Positions 62,666 through 64,000 of a stretch of 64,000 nucleotides of DNA are shown here, in pieces. The stretch comes from Cupriavidus basilensis (lineage in GTDB: Bacteria; Pseudomonadota; Gammaproteobacteria; Burkholderiales; Burkholderiaceae), in the NCBI RefSeq assembly GCF_008801925.2, contig NZ_CP062803.1:2480001-2544000 (forward strand), in the 5' to 3' direction. Below the pieces are notes generated by a model. The model made no database searches. It saw only the letters and a list, made by a program, of their open reading frames with translations, and had not been told where the DNA came from. A program made the translations under genes and the position numbers. How positions within the stretch are numbered: position 1 is the stretch's first letter; the number at the start of each line of letters is the position of its first letter.

Positions 62666-64000
62666 ATGTGGCGAAAATTCCTTGTCGTGTGCCTGCTCGG
62701 GTTGGCTGCGGCCGTGCGCGCCGAAGCCGGTATCGACACGCCAACCCTGCCCCCCCAAGCAACAAGGCAACCGGCCGCCGCCCCCGCAGGCGCTCCGGGC
62801 AAGCGCCTCGCCCTGGTCATCGGCAACGGCGCCTATGTGGACGAGCCGCTGCCCAACGCCGCCAATGACGCAAGGGCAATGCGCCGCACCTTGGCCGCGC
62901 TCGGCTTCGACGTCATGTTCCGCGAGAACCTGGACTGGGAAGGCATGGCGCGCGCGCTTGCCGAATTCCAGCAGCGCCTGCAGACCGGTGGCATGGGGTT
63001 GTTCTATTTCGCGGGGCACGGCATCGAGGTCGCGGACAGCCCGGTGATGATTCCCGTCGATGCCGGCAGCCGTACACCTGGCCGCTTGCTCACCGCGGGC
63101 ACCGCGCTTGACGCCATACTGGCCAGCATGTCGGCGCCAAGGCCGGACATGCTTAACGTGGTGATCCTCGATAGCTGCCTGGACAACCCCTATCGCGGCA
63201 GTGCCGTCAAGCCGCCCGCCGCCCCCGCCAACACGCTGATCGCCTATGCCACGGCCCCAGGTGCCGTGGCGGCCGAGGGCGCGCGGCACGGCGCGTTCAC
63301 CGGCGCCCTGCTGCGCACGATGCGCATGCCCGGCCTTGATGCCGAGGCGGCCCTGCGCCGGGCTGGTGAAATCGTGAGCCAGCAAACCGGGCGGCGGCAG
63401 CAACCGTGGATATCATCGTCGTTATCCGCCCCGCTTCGATTCATGGCAAACGCCGGAGCCACCACCGGAAGCGACAACATCGACCACGACGACGCAGCCT
63501 TCACGCACGCGCACACGCAAGCCGATCCGCTGATCCTTGCGCAGCATCGCGGCATCCTTCCCAAGGACAGCGACGAGCAGTACGAGCTCAGCTTCTGGGA
63601 CTCCATCAAGAACAGCAACTTCGCAAGCGACTACGAGGCCTACCTCAAAGCCTATCCAAACGGCCGCTTCGCGCCGCTGGCGCGTGCCAGGATCGAGCGG
63701 CTGCGCGCGGCGGGGCCGCAGGCCGGCGCGCCTGCCGAGCGTGCTCGCACGCCAGGCGCCTCATCCGGGCAAGCCACCGCGCAAGGCACCGTCACGCCAC
63801 CGCCAGCGCGCGCGCAGTCGGGCAAGGTGCAGGCGCTGCCTGCCGCGCCCACAGCAACCGCACCTGCCGCATCCACTCCACCCGCCCCGGCCGCAAGCGC
63901 ACCTTCACCCGCCACGCAGCGAGCTGCCGCGGCCGGCGCCGTGACGGTCGAGATCAAGCCGGGCGAGATCAAGGACTGCCCTGCCTGTCCCGTGTTGCAC
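62666..64000 (+). CDS. Caspase-family (C14) protein, cut by the window end
   Basis: 445 codons are open to the right edge. It has a signal peptide (MWRKFLVVCLLGLAAAVRAEA), a caspase-like domain from RLALVIGNGAYVDEP with the catalytic His118 in FYFAGHGIEV and Cys171 in VVILDSCLDNPY, then a FWDSIKNSNFASDYEAYLKAYP segment typical of bacterial caspase-family proteins, and a long Pro/Ala linker. The last residues (IKPGEIKDCPACPVLH) look like the start of a formylglycine-generating-enzyme-like (SUMF1) domain, as in many bacterial caspase fusions; that is inference. It is divergent from the DUF4399 pair. Confidence 0.85.
   Translation, partial: MWRKFLVVCLLGLAAAVRAEAGIDTPTLPPQATRQPAAAPAGAPGKRLALVIGNGAYVDEPLPNAANDARAMRRTLAALGFDVMFRENLDWEGMARALAEFQQRLQTGGMGLFYFAGHGIEVADSPVMIPVDAGSRTPGRLLTAGTALDAILASMSAPRPDMLNVVILDSCLDNPYRGSAVKPPAAPANTLIAYATAPGAVAAEGARHGAFTGALLRTMRMPGLDAEAALRRAGEIVSQQTGRRQQPWISSSLSAPLRFMANAGATTGSDNIDHDDAAFTHAHTQADPLILAQHRGILPKDSDEQYELSFWDSIKNSNFASDYEAYLKAYPNGRFAPLARARIERLRAAGPQAGAPAERARTPGASSGQATAQGTVTPPPARAQSGKVQALPAAPTATAPAASTPPAPAASAPSPATQRAAAAGAVTVEIKPGEIKDCPACPVLH

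Overview
The window reads as the chromosome of a beta-proteobacterium of the Cupriavidus/Ralstonia group (Burkholderiaceae). The basis is the high G+C, the block pit-DUF47 / dnaB-rplI-rpsR-priB-rpsF / lexA / tRNA-His, and the sequence of the 16S gene. The species cannot be fixed from the sequence alone.

Layout. (1) 1-7.7 kb is core genome: a protein C-terminus, phosphate transport, the replicative helicase, the rpsF-priB-rpsR-rplI operon, an asparaginase and lexA with two operator boxes. (2) 7.7-31.2 kb is an integrated element in the 3' half of tRNA-His, bounded by a 53-bp perfect repeat. It is a defective contractile-tailed prophage: an SOS-type operon with an SRAP (YedK/HMCES-like) protein, two A+T-rich cargo genes, lysis genes, tail fibre and baseplate genes, then an abrupt junction near 22.3 kb where tape measure, tube, sheath, head and packaging genes are absent, then early and accessory genes, a DUF4224 protein and the integrase. 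Several prophage genes are broken. (3) 31.2-33.3 kb holds the displaced tRNA-His terminator, small genes and a DUF808 membrane protein. (4) 33.4-39.2 kb is a complete rrn operon on the minus strand (16S-Ile-Ala-23S-5S), with an intervening sequence in helix 45 of 23S rRNA. (5) 39.5-44.2 kb holds small membrane proteins, dusA, and the remnant of a second element at the start of dusA with a gutted integrase and a second SRAP copy.

(6) 44.7-64 kb is the most interesting part: a dedicated peptide-export locus. Three short proteins share a double-glycine leader and a related core. Around them lie a C39-peptidase ABC exporter with two N-terminal cyclic-nucleotide-binding-like domains, a parvulin-type prolyl isomerase without signal peptide, an HlyD-type adaptor and a TolC/NodT-type outer-membrane lipoprotein, which together would make a complete type I export path. 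Mixed with these are a membrane protein carrying two FHA domains, a PP2C-type phosphatase, a sigma-54 activator without receiver domain and, further off, a histidine kinase. Sigma-54-type -24/-12 elements precede the isolated peptide gene and the tandem peptide pair. Two DUF4399 proteins and a caspase-like protein cut by the window edge follow. The likely logic is that the activator turns on peptide synthesis through sigma-54, the exporter trims and secretes the peptides, and FHA/PP2C phospho-signalling gates assembly or activity. No Ser/Thr kinase is visible in the window.
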